Shown piece after piece: positions 63,086-64,000 of a DNA stretch of 64,000 nt. Each line of letters opens with the position of its first letter. Positions within the stretch are counted from its first letter, which is position 1. The notes under the pieces are model-generated. The model saw nothing but the letters and a program-made list of their open reading frames with translations. It was not told the DNA's origin and ran no database searches. The DNA comes from Neorhodopirellula lusitana (lineage in GTDB: Bacteria > Planctomycetota > Planctomycetia > Pirellulales > Pirellulaceae): NCBI RefSeq assembly GCF_900182915.1, contig NZ_FXUG01000012.1, positions 1 to 64,000 of the forward strand, written 5' to 3'. The position numbers were made by a program, and so were the translations under genes.

Positions 63086-63832
63086 CTAGGTCAGAACTAG
63101 TTTGAACCCCGTAACCGTCATAACGACCACCAAAAAATAGAAAACAAAACGACTTCCTTTCTCGATTGCCAGTTTGGCACCTGTGATGCCGCCCAGCACA
63201 TTCCCAAAGGCCATGAATAGCCCCGGAACCCATTCAATTAGCCCGTAAAAGGCGAAGAAGATGGCTGCTGAGAGGGTGACAACGAATCCGATGCTGCTTT
63301 TGATGGCATTAGACGAAACGAGGTTGGTATCGCAAAAAAATCCCATGGCGAGCAGCATTAAGATGCCAAAGCCTGCTTGGATGAAACCAACGTAGATTCC
63401 AATGGCGAAGAAGGCGAGTAACTGCCAACGCGCTGATAGCTTGGGTTGCGAGGGGGCGTCGAGTAGCCGCTTGGGGTTGGAGACCAGCAATCCGGCCATG
63501 GCCAGGAAGAGCACCCCGAATACCTGCCGAAAGCTATCGGCGGGCAAGTAAATCGCCAGTGCGGTGCCGAAGGGAACGCCCAGCAGAATCGGAGTCCCCA
63601 ATCGCAGTGCGAGTCGGTGATCCCAATACCCTTTGCGATGAAATGCGACGGTTGCTGATCCGGTCGACATCAGGATCGCGATTCGGTTGGTCGCGTTAGC
63701 GGCTTGCGGATCCAGCCCGAACAGCAGAAGAGCCGGCAGGGTCAAAAACGATCCTCCGCCGGCAATCGTGTTGATGATGCCGGCTAGAAAACCAGCCAGC
63801 ACCAGCAGCAGATAGAACGCGAACTCATTCAC
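63086..63832 (-). CDS. TauE/SafE-family membrane permease
   Basis: A 248-residue protein with about eight transmembrane helices. The family motif GFLAGIINTIAGGGSFLTLP lies near the N terminus, and its second-half partner is IYVGFIQAGFGILMLLAMG. Members move sulfite, sulfoacetate or other small anions across the inner membrane; with so many sulfatases in the window, sulfite or sulfate-derived anion export is attractive but not shown. The GTG start at 63832 shares its G with the stop codon of the upstream gene (TAGTG), so translation is coupled. Confidence 0.88.
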   Translation of the reverse strand: MNEFAFYLLLVLAGFLAGIINTIAGGGSFLTLPALLLFGLDPQAANATNRIAILMSTGSATVAFHRKGYWDHRLALRLGTPILLGVPFGTALAIYLPADSFRQVFGVLFLAMAGLLVSNPKRLLDAPSQPKLSARWQLLAFFAIGIYVGFIQAGFGILMLLAMGFFCDTNLVSSNAIKSSIGFVVTLSAAIFFAFYGLIEWVPGLFMAFGNVLGGITGAKLAIEKGSRFVFYFLVVVMTVTGFKLVLT

Positions 63833-64000
63833 TAAGGTTGCAGGATCTTATTGTCCTTTTGGATTCCCTCTTCCGATTCCAAGAACATCTTGGGCAACGA
63901 GTTCGGGATCCGTGATGCGGCCTTGGATGGCACAGGAGGGAAGTCACGTCCACGAACGGCCGAACCCAACGGGGTGGTCAGCGAGTCGTCGATCGTTTTC
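63832..64000 (-). CDS. C-terminal end of an unidentified gene, cut by the window edge
   Basis: An open minus-strand frame enters from the right edge and ends at TAG 63832-63834. The visible 55 residues include KTIDDSLTTPLGSAVRGRDF and PPVPSKAASRIPNSLPKMFL. No family can be named. It overlaps the permease start, so it belongs to the same transcript. Confidence 0.7.
   Translation of the reverse strand, partial: KTIDDSLTTPLGSAVRGRDFPPVPSKAASRIPNSLPKMFLESEEGIQKDNKILQP

Overview
The window looks like chromosome from a marine planctomycete of the Rhodopirellula / Pirellulales type. The basis is gene content rather than any marker gene: PVC-type membrane-bound dehydrogenases with haem motifs, a short ECF sigma factor paired with a FecR/LamG protein, DUF1080 and Tat-exported Gfo/Idh/MocA proteins, a DUF1598-type protein, many S1 sulfatases, frequent TTG starts and short stem-loop repeats between genes. 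No rRNA, tRNA, CRISPR array or phage was seen.

Layout. Positions 1-2000 hold a decayed IS256-family transposase interrupted by a 135-bp MITE-like element. Next come two tandem ionotropic-glutamate-receptor-like channel proteins (2.2-4.8 kb), then a leftward pair: a giant AsmA/TamB-like protein and a Wza-like export lipoprotein (4.8-9.7 kb). A TPR/FG-GAP/ASPIC lipoprotein gene (10.2-13.2 kb) is open over 3 kb but carries two in-frame stop codons. It is followed by a type II NADH dehydrogenase (13.6-15.0 kb).

From about 15 to 50.6 kb the genes form one large, dense accessory block for breaking down a sulfated and probably acetylated, fucose-containing polysaccharide. It contains a GH95-like enzyme, three GH29 fucosidases, three S1 sulfatases (one fused to a SASA acetylesterase), an alginate-lyase-like protein, an SGNH hydrolase fused to an FAD oxidoreductase, a beta-helix/PDZ protein, DUF1080 and Gfo/Idh/MocA proteins, a PVC cytochrome dehydrogenase and a large unknown secreted protein. 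The ECF sigma/FecR pair inside it, and a NarL-type two-component system with a discoidin-like sensor just to its right (51.0-53.7 kb), are the likely regulators. The C-terminal ~300 residues of the FecR-type protein and of the SGNH/FAD protein are homologous, which ties regulator and enzyme together physically.

The right end (54-64 kb) returns to ordinary functions: an HHxxxDG acyltransferase, a DUF1598 protein, an unlisted 59-residue gene, an MsbA-like ABC exporter, an overlapping pair that looks like fused PilM-PilN and fused PilO-PilP proteins, a TauE/SafE permease and the end of one more gene cut by the window edge.

All family names come from reading motifs by eye. No search was run, so subfamilies and substrates are inferences.
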